NCBI GenBank assembly: GCA_964397655.1
Contig: CAYNKA010000015.1
Span: 21,115 to 85,114, forward strand
Reading direction: 5' to 3'
DNA from: CAYNKA01 sp964397655
GTDB taxonomy: Bacteria; Spirochaetota; Spirochaetia; DTKZ01
Length of the DNA stretch: 64,000 nucleotides
Part shown: positions 17,597 to 26,661 of the stretch, one piece after another
Numbering within the stretch: the stretch's first letter is position 1
Layout of the letters: each line of letters opens with the position of its first letter
Notes under the pieces: generated by a model
Database searches by the model: none
What the model was told of the DNA's origin: nothing
Seen by the model: only the letters and a program-made list of their open reading frames with translations
Position numbers and translations under genes: made by a program

Positions 17597-18682
17597 TCAG
17601 AACGAGTTGAGCGCCTCGACCACCCTTTCGACGTCCCGCTCGGTGTGGCAGTAGGAGATCGGGAGACTCAGGGTCGTGCGATGGATCTCCTCCGAGATGG
17701 GGCAGCCGAAGTGATCGAGGATGCCCTTCATGGCGACCTGCCTGTTCGGCGAAACCGGGTAGTGGATGTCTGCCTTCACCTCGTGCTTGAGGAGATGCTC
17801 CCTGAGCGCGTCCCGCTTCTCGTGGCGGACGTTGAAGATGTGATAGACGTCGAAAAAGTCCTCGTGGACGACGGGTTTCACGAAGTCGCACTTGATTCCC
17901 GCGAGATAGACCTGCGCGAGCCTTCGCTTGTGCGAGTTGATCTCGTCGAGCTTTCGGAGCTTCACGCGGAGAAAGGCGGCCTGGACCTCGTCCAGTCGGG
18001 AATTGTAGCCCACGAGCTCGTTGTAGTACTTGACCCGGGAGCCGTAGTTCCTGAGGGTCCTGATCTCGGCGGCGAAGGACTCGTCGTCGGTCGTGATCGC
18101 CCCCGCGTCGCCGAGGGCTCCGAGGTTCTTCGTCGGATAGAAGCTGAAGGCGCCGATGTCTCCGAAGGTCCCGGTCGTCTTCCCTCGGTATTTCGCCCCG
18201 TGGGACTGCGCGCAGTCCTCCACGAGCCTGAGACCCCGCTTCGCGCAGATCTTCAAGATGGGGTCCATGTCGCAGGGCTTTCCGTAGAGGTGCACGATGA
18301 GGAGGGCTTTCGTCCTCGGCGTTATCTTCTCCTCGATCTTCGCGGGATCGATGTTGTAGGTCGCGAGGTCCGGTTCCACGAGCACGGGCACGAGGCCGTT
18401 CTGGACGATCGCGAGGATGGTCGCTATGTAGGTGTTCGACGGAACGAGGACCTCGCTTCCCTCCTCGAGATGGAGGGCCTTGAGCGCCAGGATGAGGGCG
18501 TCCAGTCCGGAGGCGACGCCGACGCAGAACTTCGAGCCGACGTACGAAGCGAATTCCTTCTCGAAGGCCCCGACGTTCGATCCGAGGATGAACCAGCCCG
18601 ATTCGAGGACGCCCGATAGCGCCTTCTGGTATTCTTCGAAGAAGGGGCGGTTCAGTTCCTTGAGGCTTTCGTATTCGATCAT
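17597..18682 (-). CDS. DegT/DnrJ/EryC1/StrS aminotransferase
   Basis: 361-residue PLP enzyme that aminates a keto-sugar nucleotide. PLP lysine in FSFYPTKNLGALGDAGAI; LVEDCAQSHGA carries the conserved Asp that contacts the pyridine nitrogen; GYNSRLDEVQAAFLR is the family hallmark. AAGGAAC precedes ATG 18682. The preceding SDR and ketoisomerase genes should supply its substrate; the following GT2 should use its product (inference). Whether the amine is at C3 or C4 cannot be decided. Confidence 0.92.
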   Translation of the reverse strand: MIEYESLKELNRPFFEEYQKALSGVLESGWFILGSNVGAFEKEFASYVGSKFCVGVASGLDALILALKALHLEEGSEVLVPSNTYIATILAIVQNGLVPVLVEPDLATYNIDPAKIEEKITPRTKALLIVHLYGKPCDMDPILKICAKRGLRLVEDCAQSHGAKYRGKTTGTFGDIGAFSFYPTKNLGALGDAGAITTDDESFAAEIRTLRNYGSRVKYYNELVGYNSRLDEVQAAFLRVKLRKLDEINSHKRRLAQVYLAGIKCDFVKPVVHEDFFDVYHIFNVRHEKRDALREHLLKHEVKADIHYPVSPNRQVAMKGILDHFGCPISEEIHRTTLSLPISYCHTERDVERVVEALNSF

Positions 18683-18684
18683 GA

Positions 18685-19683
18685 TTATTTGTTCCTTCCG
18701 TCGGCGAGCCACCAGGGATTCTTCCTCGCCCATTCGACGATGCGGCCGACGCCCTCCTCGAGCTGGATCTCCGCCTTCCATCCGAGGAGGCGGGCCGCCT
18801 TCTCGACCTTGGGTATCCTGCGAGGTATGTCCTCGTACCGGTCGCCGTATTCCTTCTTCGTGTCGAACTTCATGTAGCCCGCTTTGCTTCCCGTGACGCG
18901 GAGGACCGTCTCTACGACATCCTTCATGGTCACCTCGACCGAGTTGCCGAGGTTGAAGGCTTCGCCGACCGCCTTGGGGTTCGTAGCGACCTCGAGGAGG
19001 CCGCGCACGATGTCGCCGACGTAGGTGAAGCAACGAGTCATGCTGCCGTCGTCGTAGAGCAGGGGCTGCTCGTTCCGGAGGGCCTTGTACACGCTCTGGG
19101 ACACGACGAAGAAGGAGTTCTGCCGGGGGCCGTAGGCGTTGAAGAATCGCACGATCGAGAACGGGAGGCCGCACTGGCGGTTCACGCCGTAGAGCATGTG
19201 CTCGCACACGGCCTTGCTGCTCGAGTAGCTCCACCGGTCCACGGAGGTCGGGCCGAGGACGCGGTCGCCTGCCTCGTCCCAGGGCACCGCGGGATTCTTG
19301 CCGTAGATCTCGCTCGTGCTGGAGAAGATCACCTTCGTCCCGTGCTCGCGGGCTATCTCGATGAGCTGCTTGGTCCCTATCACGCTTATGTCGATGAGCC
19401 TGAGCGGGTCCGCGATGTAGTTCTTGATGCCCACGATCGAGGCGAGGTGGTAGACCGCGGCGGCGTCGGGCCGCCAGAATTTCGCGACGGCGGCCTTGTC
19501 GCGGATGTCGCCCTCGGTATAGCGGAGGCCGGGGTGATTCCTCACTTCCCGGAGGTTGTCCGCCTTTTCCAGGGGAGCGAGGTCGAAGACGTGGACCTCG
19601 TTCCCGTTCTCGAGCAGTTTTTCGATGAGGTGGCTCCCGATGAAACCGGAGCCTCCGGTGACCAATACGACGGAGTTCTTCAT
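18685..19683 (-). CDS. NAD-dependent epimerase/dehydratase (SDR, ArnA-DH/UXS-like)
   Basis: 332-residue extended SDR. NAD motif VTGGSGFIGSHLIEKLLENG, catalytic FSSTSEIYGKNP and YSSSKAVCEHM (Tyr and Lys), then FFNAYGPRQN. The tail GDRYEDIPRRIPKVEKAARL resembles the decarboxylating group (ArnA dehydrogenase domain, UDP-xylose synthase). It could decarboxylate or otherwise convert the uronic acid from the dehydrogenase upstream. ATG 19683 shares an ATGA overlap with that gene. Confidence 0.8.
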   Translation of the reverse strand: MKNSVVLVTGGSGFIGSHLIEKLLENGNEVHVFDLAPLEKADNLREVRNHPGLRYTEGDIRDKAAVAKFWRPDAAAVYHLASIVGIKNYIADPLRLIDISVIGTKQLIEIAREHGTKVIFSSTSEIYGKNPAVPWDEAGDRVLGPTSVDRWSYSSSKAVCEHMLYGVNRQCGLPFSIVRFFNAYGPRQNSFFVVSQSVYKALRNEQPLLYDDGSMTRCFTYVGDIVRGLLEVATNPKAVGEAFNLGNSVEVTMKDVVETVLRVTGSKAGYMKFDTKKEYGDRYEDIPRRIPKVEKAARLLGWKAEIQLEEGVGRIVEWARKNPWWLADGRNK

Positions 19684-21002
19684 CGTCCGACTCCTTTATA
19701 CCGCAGGCCCAGGGCCTTCATCGCCGCGATCTTCTTCCTGTCGAAGAACATGCGGCCGTCGAAGACGAGGGCGCCCGGCTTGAGCAGCTCCGCCATCCTC
19801 TCGACCGGTATGTCGTGGAATTCCCTGTGGCCCGCGAGAAAGGCCGCGCAGTCCGCGCCGCGGAGCGTCTCCTCGCAGTCTTTCGAGACGGGCATCTTCG
19901 TCACGAGGGCGGCGTCGTGGGGGCCGACCCAGGGATCGCAGATGGAGACCGCGTAGCCCAATCCGACGAGTTCGTCGATGACCGGTTTCGTGGGCGTGTA
20001 CCTGCAGTCCCCCGTGTTGTTCTTGAACGCGATTCCGAGTACCGCGACCTTCTTCTTCGACCTGTCGGTTCCGTCTCCGCGGAGCAGGCCGTCGATGAGA
20101 GACGTGGAATAGGCCGGCATGCCGTCGTTCACGTTCCGCGATATCTGCGGAATGATGAGGTCGACGCCGTTCTTCTTCCCGATGCTGTGGACGAACCAGG
20201 GGTCCTTCGTGAGGCAGTAGCCGCCGACTCCTACCGAAGGGATGAGGATGTTCACGTTGTGGCTGCCCTTCGGCAGGGTGTTCGCCGCCCTGATCACGTC
20301 GAGGACGTCGATGCCGAGCCTGTCCGCGAGCTTCGCGAGTTCCCCGGCGAGGGCGATGTTGAGGTCGATCCACAGGTTGTCCGCGAGCTTCACCATCTCC
20401 GCGCTCTTCGCGTCCCCGACCTCGATCACCTCGACGCCGAGCGCGGCCCTCCAGAAATCGGCCGCCGCCTTCGTGCTCCGCTCGTCGATTCCGCCGACCA
20501 CGACGGGAATCGACGTGAACTCCTTGATGGCGTGCCCCTCGGCGAGGCGCTCGGGACAGAAGGCGATGAGCACGTCCGCGGCCCTTTTCAGGATGGGCGC
20601 GACGACGCCGGACGTGGTGTTCGGCGGAACCGTGCTCTTGAGCACCACGAGCGTCCCGTCCTTCACGTAGGGGGCGATCGACTCGGCCGCCGAGGTTATC
20701 TGCGCGAGGTCGGGATCGAACGTATCCGAGAGCGGAGTCCCCACGGTGATGACGAACGCTTCGCATCCGGCGGTCCTGGAGGGATCCGAACCGACGTCGA
20801 GCCTGCCGGCCGCGACGTTCTTCGCGACCAGATCTTCGAGCCCCGGCTCGTTGAAGGGGCTCTTCCCCTTCGCGACGGCGTCGATGATCCGCCTGTCCCT
20901 CTCGACGCCGACGACGTGGTAACCCCGGTCGGCGAGTACGGTTCCGATGACGGAACCAATGTAGCCGAAGCCGACTACGGCTATGCGTTTCGCTTCATTC
21001 AT
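19680..21002 (-). CDS. Nucleotide-sugar 6-dehydrogenase (WecC/WbpA-like)
   Basis: 440 residues. Rossmann motif VVGFGYIGSVIGTVLADRG; catalytic cysteine in VGVGGYCLTKDPWF, the form seen in UDP-HexNAc dehydrogenases (WecC, WbpA) rather than Ugd; C-terminal domain from VAVLGIAFKNNTGDCRYTPT. Likely oxidises a UDP-N-acetylhexosamine or UDP-hexose at C6. It overlaps the ketoisomerase gene by eight bases and the SDR by ATGA. Distinct from ugd at 7.5 kb. Confidence 0.85.
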   Translation of the reverse strand: MNEAKRIAVVGFGYIGSVIGTVLADRGYHVVGVERDRRIIDAVAKGKSPFNEPGLEDLVAKNVAAGRLDVGSDPSRTAGCEAFVITVGTPLSDTFDPDLAQITSAAESIAPYVKDGTLVVLKSTVPPNTTSGVVAPILKRAADVLIAFCPERLAEGHAIKEFTSIPVVVGGIDERSTKAAADFWRAALGVEVIEVGDAKSAEMVKLADNLWIDLNIALAGELAKLADRLGIDVLDVIRAANTLPKGSHNVNILIPSVGVGGYCLTKDPWFVHSIGKKNGVDLIIPQISRNVNDGMPAYSTSLIDGLLRGDGTDRSKKKVAVLGIAFKNNTGDCRYTPTKPVIDELVGLGYAVSICDPWVGPHDAALVTKMPVSKDCEETLRGADCAAFLAGHREFHDIPVERMAELLKPGALVFDGRMFFDRKKIAAMKALGLRYKGVGR

Positions 21003-21399
21003 GGCCCGTTTCCTTCTTGAACGCGGCGTAATCGGATATGTACTCTCCGGCGTCATAGATCCTGTCGCTGATGCCCATGAGGACGCAGTTAGGGGAAAAA
21101 TCGTACATTTCCTTCCAGGTCATGGGCTCGCAGAACAGACCAGCGTTGTTCTTCGTGAGATCGAAGACCTCGCGCACGACTCCGTCGTCCACCGCTATCT
21201 TGCACGTCCCCGCCACGGGAACGAATATGATCGTGGAATTCCGGTTCGCGTGCTTCGCCCGGACCGTATCCCGTTCCATGCCGTCCATATAGAATATCCG
21301 TTTGATCTCGAAGGGGACGCTCGATCCTCCTTCGATCGCGACGAGACCTCCCCGGGAATCGCCGTGCTTCTTCCATTCGATTATTTTAGCCTTCTTCAT
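20995..21399 (-). CDS. Cupin sugar-nucleotide 3,4-ketoisomerase-like protein (FdtA/QdtA/WxcM family)
   Basis: 134-residue single cupin. The opening KIIEWKKHGDSRGGLVAIEG matches FdtA/QdtA enzymes, which move a keto group between C4 and C3 of dTDP-6-deoxyhexoses before amination. The family's RGxHAH site reads RAKHAN here: His50 is kept, but the second histidine is Asn52. It could therefore be a divergent isomerase or have changed activity. First gene of a seven-gene block ending at 14531. Confidence 0.75.
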   Translation of the reverse strand: MKKAKIIEWKKHGDSRGGLVAIEGGSSVPFEIKRIFYMDGMERDTVRAKHANRNSTIIFVPVAGTCKIAVDDGVVREVFDLTKNNAGLFCEPMTWKEMYDFSPNCVLMGISDRIYDAGEYISDYAAFKKETGHE

Positions 21400-21459
21400 G
21401 GTTTACCTTGAACAACAATTGCTCGATTCGAGAGATACTGTCACAGAAGAGAATTTTTC

Positions 21460-22659
21460 TCAACGGGTCCATACGGGCGGGTCCCGGCGGGAGCCGTCCT
21501 GTCGGGCGTCTTCGCCGGAAAGGGCCGCGAGCATCGCCTTCTCGAACTCGCCCGGCCAATCGAAGAGGAAGTCCTTCTTCCTTTCAGCGCACAGCCGTTT
21601 GACGCGAGCGTACGCTTCCCGATTCTCCACGAGCCCCCGAATTTTCTCGGCCAGCGCGGCGGAATCGCCGGGAGGGAACAGGAGTTCCTCGTGCACGAGC
21701 ATGTCCGGGATGCCGCCGGTCCTCGAGGCGACGACCGGCGTGCCGACGTGAAGCGCCTCGAGCACGACGTTCGGATAGCTGTCGAAGAGCGATGGAACTA
21801 CGACGAGGTCCGCCTCAGCCAGGAAGGGAAAGGGGTCCTTCCGACGGCCGAGCAGGCGGACGCTTCCGTCGGAAAAGTCGCGCCCTACCCGCCTGCCGAC
21901 CTCCTGCTCCAGCTCGCCGAAACCGATGACGTCCAGCGTGAAAGAGAATCCCGATTTCTTCAGGGAAGCCGCCGCGTCGAGCAGGTAGAGGATGCCCTTC
22001 CGCTCGTTCAGGCTCCCGACGAACAGGAGCCTCCTCGCCTCGACGCTCATGTTCCGGTCGGCGGTTTCCGCCCTGAATCTCGGCTCGCCGATGTTGCCTC
22101 GGATCACCGTGGTCGAAGTCTTCGGCGTCCCGCGGCGCGAGAGGAAGCTCGCCCTGTCGTGCTCGCTCTGGAAGACCGTGAGCAGGGCCCGGGACGCGAC
22201 CAGCCGCTCGAACAGCCGATACTTGAGGGCGGCGAGCCGGATGGACATGCGCTTCCTCCATCTGCCCGCGTTTTCCACGAAGGATATGGCGCACTCTTCC
22301 ACGCCGTTGCTCCGGTAGGCGAACACCAGGGCGCCGGAAAGAAGATTCGCGAGGTACATGCCGGCGAGCAGATGGGTCTCGCCGAAGACGACGACGCAAT
22401 CGCAGGCCGAGATCGAAGCCCTGAAGAGATTCGCGTTCTCGAACAGCAGGACGAGGCCCAGCAGGGAGTAGGGCAGGAAACGCTTCTTCGGATAGACGAG
22501 ATCGAAGACGCGGACAGCCTCCGGCCGCTCCGGGAGCCTGCCGTTCTTCAGGAAAAAGACCTCGTGTCCCTTCCTCCCCAGGCCTTCGGCGAGTTCGAGG
22601 TACCTCTTGTGGCCTCCGGTCCTGATCTCGGGATTGAGAAAAACGAAAACGAGCCTCAT
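21460..22659 (-). CDS. Glycosyltransferase family 4
   Basis: 399 residues, GT-B. Start MRLVFVFLNPEIRTGGHKRY carries the glycine-rich acceptor loop; donor domain from LLFVGSLNERKGILYLLDAA, with DSYPNVVLEALHVGTPVVAS giving a D-x7-E version of the GT4 motif. Last gene of a long minus-strand block. The C-terminal tail after residue 380 is basic and probably disordered. Sugar unknown. Confidence 0.86.
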   Translation of the reverse strand: MRLVFVFLNPEIRTGGHKRYLELAEGLGRKGHEVFFLKNGRLPERPEAVRVFDLVYPKKRFLPYSLLGLVLLFENANLFRASISACDCVVVFGETHLLAGMYLANLLSGALVFAYRSNGVEECAISFVENAGRWRKRMSIRLAALKYRLFERLVASRALLTVFQSEHDRASFLSRRGTPKTSTTVIRGNIGEPRFRAETADRNMSVEARRLLFVGSLNERKGILYLLDAAASLKKSGFSFTLDVIGFGELEQEVGRRVGRDFSDGSVRLLGRRKDPFPFLAEADLVVVPSLFDSYPNVVLEALHVGTPVVASRTGGIPDMLVHEELLFPPGDSAALAEKIRGLVENREAYARVKRLCAERKKDFLFDWPGEFEKAMLAALSGEDARQDGSRRDPPVWTR

Positions 22660-22662
22660 CGA

Positions 22663-23865
22663 TCACTCGTCCCGGAGGATCTCTTCGACCAGCCGGTCCT
22701 TTTCCTGCGCATGAATCCCGTCGATTTCCCGTATCCGCTTCTCGCCCTTCGCGATGCAGGCGGCGCGCACATCGGGTTCCTCGATCATCTCCCGAATGCG
22801 ATAGGCTATTTCCTGCAGGCTGTACGGATTCACGTAGAGGACGGCGTCGCCGCAGACCTCCGGTATCGAGGTGACGCCGGCGGCGATGACCGGCGTGCCC
22901 TGTCTCATCGCTTCGAGAGGCGGATAGCCGAAGCCCTCGCTTATCGAAGGAAAGAGGAAACAGAAGGCTTCGGCATAGAGAGCGACGAGTTCTTCCTCCG
23001 TCACGTAGGGAATGAACTCACATTTTTCATAACCGGCCGGAAACAGCTTTCTGATTCTCGAGACCTGATCCCGGCGGAAGCCGACGCAGAGTATTTTCAG
23101 ATCCGTGCCGTCCAGCGCCTTCCATCTATCTACCGCGGCGATGACGCGGAGCGCGTTCTTCCCAGGACGGTTGCAGGCGAGCATCAGGAAGAAGCCTTTT
23201 TTCTGGAGCGAATACTTTCCGAGGATTTCGCTTTTACGCCCTTCGGTCACGATTTCAGGCGTCTTCTCGATGGGATAGAACACGACGATCCGATTCCCTG
23301 CAGCCTCCGGGAATTCGGTGAGGAAGCGGTATTTGCTGTGAAGGGAGTCGGTGATGATCCGCCCCCTCATCAGACGGAGGAATTTCCCCACGTTCTTCCG
23401 GACCCCGGAGAGTCGTCGTTCCTCGAAAAAGTGGAGCAGGAGAAGCCTCGCCCTCTTCAGGGCGTTCGGCTGGTAGTTCCGGTGGAACCAATCGTATCTC
23501 ACGTCGAGATCGCGGACATCGTGCAGGGTGGCGAAAATGGGAGTCTCGGGGGCTTTCTTCAGCCCGTCCATGAGGTAGTTCGGCAGGGGAGAATAGAACC
23601 GGTCCCAGCCGCCGCTCGAAAGAGCGTTAACGACGTCCCCGGTATTCCTGCAGTCCACGCGTACGACGCCCCGCTCCGTCAGCAGGGCGTCCAGCTTTTT
23701 CGGGATCTCCTTATCCGGATGCAGAAGGACGGTCACCTTCACGTCTCCGGACCCGACCCTATCGGACTGCATCAGGGCTTCGAAGAGCGTCTGCCCGTAT
23801 ACGCCGCCTCCGTGGACCGCGCTCTTGCTCGGCTGGGTGCAATAGAGATCGTACAGAAGCCTCAT
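22663..23865 (-). CDS. Glycosyltransferase family 4
   Basis: 400 residues, GT-B. Acceptor loop KSAVHGGGVYGQTLFEAL; donor site includes RPGKNALRVIAAVDRWK and the E-x7-E pattern in SEGFGYPPLEAMRQGTPVIA. Resembles mannosyltransferases of O-antigen loci. It is three bases from the next GT4 and has an ATGA overlap with the methyltransferase upstream. Confidence 0.86.
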   Translation of the reverse strand: MRLLYDLYCTQPSKSAVHGGGVYGQTLFEALMQSDRVGSGDVKVTVLLHPDKEIPKKLDALLTERGVVRVDCRNTGDVVNALSSGGWDRFYSPLPNYLMDGLKKAPETPIFATLHDVRDLDVRYDWFHRNYQPNALKRARLLLLHFFEERRLSGVRKNVGKFLRLMRGRIITDSLHSKYRFLTEFPEAAGNRIVVFYPIEKTPEIVTEGRKSEILGKYSLQKKGFFLMLACNRPGKNALRVIAAVDRWKALDGTDLKILCVGFRRDQVSRIRKLFPAGYEKCEFIPYVTEEELVALYAEAFCFLFPSISEGFGYPPLEAMRQGTPVIAAGVTSIPEVCGDAVLYVNPYSLQEIAYRIREMIEEPDVRAACIAKGEKRIREIDGIHAQEKDRLVEEILRDE

Positions 23866-24554
23866 GCCTTATTTTCCTTTTCCGCGACCGCGAAGATCGA
23901 AAGATGATGCTTTGCCGGCAGCAACCGATTCGCCTTCGAAAGGAATTTCGCGATGCCGGTCGGAACATGCAGCGACCTGAGAAACAGATACAGAGGATTG
24001 ATCGGCAGGATCCTCTTCATGAACACCACCCGAAGTCCGTGCCTGCCGAGCGTCTCGGCGAGCGAGCCTTCGGAGAAGAAATTCACATGCGAGGTGTCGA
24101 CGTAATGATGATAGGCGAGGCCGGCCCTCCTCATGTCGTAGGAGTCCTCCGCGTTCGGGACCGACAGGATCAGCCGCTTCCTCACGATCTTGACAAGGTT
24201 TCCCAGAAAGAGGTCCACGTCCCGGATATGCTCGAGCACTTCGAAAAGAAGAGCCGTGTCGAATTCCCCCTCCTTGAAGGGAAACTCATTCTCCCGCATG
24301 ACGCTGAAACGTTTCCCGAACGATTCGTCGTCCTTCCTCCACGCCTCGGAAAAATCGAGCACGTCCGTGCCGTAGGCGTCGTAACCCAAGGCGCAGAGTT
24401 TCTTCACGTACGCTCCTCGTGCACAGCCCACGTCGAGTATCCTTCCCTCCACCCGGTCTTTCAGCAATTTCCACCGAACGCTGTTCACCTCGCCGTGACT
24501 CTCCCGGACGTTCTTCTTCAGATTGTCTATGAGTTCGTTTTCGGATGTCTGCAT
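23862..24554 (-). CDS. Class I SAM-dependent methyltransferase
   Basis: 230 residues. SAM motif I GRILDVGCARGAYVKKL, acidic motif near YGTDVLDFSEAW, post-I motif FDTALLFEVLEHIRDV and RKRLILSVPNAE. This is the Methyltransf_23/11 type common in polysaccharide clusters, where it methylates sugar hydroxyls or modifies chain ends. It ends with ATGA into the GT4 downstream. Confidence 0.85.
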   Translation of the reverse strand: MQTSENELIDNLKKNVRESHGEVNSVRWKLLKDRVEGRILDVGCARGAYVKKLCALGYDAYGTDVLDFSEAWRKDDESFGKRFSVMRENEFPFKEGEFDTALLFEVLEHIRDVDLFLGNLVKIVRKRLILSVPNAEDSYDMRRAGLAYHHYVDTSHVNFFSEGSLAETLGRHGLRVVFMKRILPINPLYLFLRSLHVPTGIAKFLSKANRLLPAKHHLSIFAVAEKENKA

Positions 24555-24555
24555 A

Positions 24556-25509
24556 TCATTTTCCTTTAAATCTCCAAAGAAAATGCCACTTCCTCCCCTT
24601 CATGACAAAAAAGGCGAAAAGCAACTCCGCGTGTTTCACGAAATAGATCAATTTCAGAAGAAAAGCGGATTTCTTTTTCAGTTTCGAAAAATAAATGATC
24701 GCGCTCTGGTCGCTCAAGGCCTTCCGGTAAAAGCGAACGAGGGCGGCCCTGCGGCTCGTACTGGAAGTCTTGGAGCTGCCGCATCTTTCATGAATGATGA
24801 CGGGGCCTTCGATTATGATCCGCTTGTAGCCCTTGTTTTTCATTCGAAGCTGAAGTTCGGTCTCCTCGTAGTAAATGAAGAAGGATGGATCGAAACCCCT
24901 GAATTCGTCGAAGACCTCCTTCTTCATGAAAAGGTCCGCTCCGGTGACATAATCGACGTATTTTCTATATCGCTGATTTCTCGTTTCGGCGCCCGACTGC
25001 GATTTTCGCGGAGCCCTCTTCCCGATCAGGAAGGCGCGAATCAACCGAATTTTGTCCTTGACCAGAGACTGCAGCATATTCTTGATGGCATCGGAAATCC
25101 GAGGAAATTCGCCGTAGGAAGTGACGGATCTGCCGCAATCGTCGTGCAGCATAGTCCCCAACACACCGATTTTTTCATGGCCGTTGTTTTCTATATAGGT
25201 CTTGAAGATCTGCGCCGCATCGTTGACGAGGAGCGTGTCGCTGTTGAGAAAGAATAAATATTCGGCATCGGCGTGTTTGGCGGCCAGATTGTTGGCGTTG
25301 CCGAATCCCACGTTCTTCGGACTCTCTATGAGTTTGACGCGGGGAAACGATTCCTTGACCATCGAGGCCGATCCGTCCGACGAGGCGTTGTCGACGACGA
25401 GGACGTCGAAGGAAGGTCCCTTGGTGAATCGATAAATCGATTCCAGACAATCCCTCAACACTTCCCGCGTATTGTAATTGACGATTATAAACGCAACATC
25501 TTTTTTCAT
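24556..25509 (-). CDS. Glycosyltransferase family 2 (rhamnosyltransferase-like)
   Basis: 317 residues, GT-A. VAFIIVNYNTREVLRDCLES, VVDNASSDGSA, and LFFLNSDTLL (SDT as the metal-binding DxD variant); DPSFFIYYEETELQLRMKNK has the catalytic ED-type block. This is the WcaA/WbbL rhamnosyltransferase pattern, and the dTDP-rhamnose genes lie in the same block. Start chosen at ATG 25509 because the family begins there; no strong ribosome site. A C-terminal amphipathic basic stretch may hold it at the membrane. Confidence 0.85.
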   Translation of the reverse strand: MKKDVAFIIVNYNTREVLRDCLESIYRFTKGPSFDVLVVDNASSDGSASMVKESFPRVKLIESPKNVGFGNANNLAAKHADAEYLFFLNSDTLLVNDAAQIFKTYIENNGHEKIGVLGTMLHDDCGRSVTSYGEFPRISDAIKNMLQSLVKDKIRLIRAFLIGKRAPRKSQSGAETRNQRYRKYVDYVTGADLFMKKEVFDEFRGFDPSFFIYYEETELQLRMKNKGYKRIIIEGPVIIHERCGSSKTSSTSRRAALVRFYRKALSDQSAIIYFSKLKKKSAFLLKLIYFVKHAELLFAFFVMKGRKWHFLWRFKGK

Positions 25510-25517
25510 ATTCGGTT

Positions 25518-26657
25518 TTATTTCGGACTTTTCACGATATTTTTTCTGACCATCGCCAGAATGCCGTATTTGACGGACTTGTAACGAGCCTTGAGCCGCC
25601 TGGGGAGTTCCTGATGCCACTTGCCCTGGCGCCATACCTCGTTTTTCACCGCCTTCAATTCTTCATATACCTTGGAGGCATCATCGAGGAAAGGATAATA
25701 GTAAATGGTGGTGAAAGGAAAGCTGCGAAGCCTGAACGGATCGAAAACGAGTTTATTTTTCAAAAGATTCAACAAATTGACTTCTTCGCCGGGGTCCCGA
25801 TCCAGATCGTACAATTCCTCTGAATCGAAATACTTGTTGAAGATGTATTTGTATTTCCCCTTGATGATGCCCAGCCGTCTATGCGCTTGAAGATAATATT
25901 GCGTATCGGAAAAAACGTATTGCTGAGGCGTCACTTCGCCTTGGAGGACAATATCCGGGAATTGTCTGTGGCTGGTGGGAAAGTCGATCTTCGGAAGATT
26001 CATGATCCGAGGGGAGATGAAGGGGACGCGAATCGCCGCATCGTATACGTGGAAGCCGTATCCGGGAATTCCCTTTCCCAGCTTCATTTGGGCATGGTCG
26101 GCGGAAATGTAAATGCCGTCATCGCCGAATTTTTTCCGGAGGAACCCGACGAAACGATCCGTCTCTTCCACGTCGCTTTCCCAGGAAACGAATCCCGTCA
26201 ACACTGCCGGAAGGTGAATCCACAAGAAAAGCTTCGAACCGGTCAAGGCGTCGATTTCTTTTTCCATGTCCGCGGGGGCGTTTCCGACGTTGTGAAAAAC
26301 CGCTTTTTCGCCGTAACACTTCGAGTAAGGATAGGTCGAGCCGTAATCGTCCTCCGTCCAGAAAACGTGGGTCGAGTAACCTTGCTTCTCAAGAACGTCG
26401 AACACCGTCTCTTTCTGGGTGAATTTCTCCACTTCCGAATAATAACGCCTTTCCAGCTCATGGGCGTTCAGGCCGGAAAACATGCACGTGACCGCCATGG
26501 ATGTGGATGGGGCGTTGGTGTAGTGCCGAGAAAAAACCGTCCCCTTCTCGGCAAGGGCGGTTATGTTCGGCGTTTTCCAGTAGGTGTTTCCGTAGACGGG
26601 AAGATAATCGCAACGCATCGCGTCCTTCGTCACCAAGACAATCACATCTTGCAGCAT
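25518..26657 (-). CDS. Sulfatase-fold (alkaline phosphatase superfamily) hydrolase/transferase
   Basis: 379 residues without a signal peptide or membrane anchor. Metal/nucleophile block KDAMRCDYLPVYG, then APSTSMAVTCMFSG where a Thr/Ser takes the nucleophile position, then ISADHAQMKLG with the C-terminal metal Asp-His, and YDAAIRVPFI. The absence of the C/SxPxR sulfatase signature argues against a true formylglycine sulfatase; a phosphotransferase or phosphodiesterase is more likely. In this setting it could add or remove a phosphate- or phosphonate-linked group. ATG 26657 is used rather than the upstream 26693, which overlaps the Wzi-like gene. Confidence 0.7.
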   Translation of the reverse strand: MLQDVIVLVTKDAMRCDYLPVYGNTYWKTPNITALAEKGTVFSRHYTNAPSTSMAVTCMFSGLNAHELERRYYSEVEKFTQKETVFDVLEKQGYSTHVFWTEDDYGSTYPYSKCYGEKAVFHNVGNAPADMEKEIDALTGSKLFLWIHLPAVLTGFVSWESDVEETDRFVGFLRKKFGDDGIYISADHAQMKLGKGIPGYGFHVYDAAIRVPFISPRIMNLPKIDFPTSHRQFPDIVLQGEVTPQQYVFSDTQYYLQAHRRLGIIKGKYKYIFNKYFDSEELYDLDRDPGEEVNLLNLLKNKLVFDPFRLRSFPFTTIYYYPFLDDASKVYEELKAVKNEVWRQGKWHQELPRRLKARYKSVKYGILAMVRKNIVKSPK

Positions 26658-26661
26658 GATA

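Noticed and set aside
21691..23907. 738-codon plus-strand open frame opposite two glycosyltransferases
   Set aside because: Antisense shadow; both minus-strand genes have full catalytic motifs and normal lengths.
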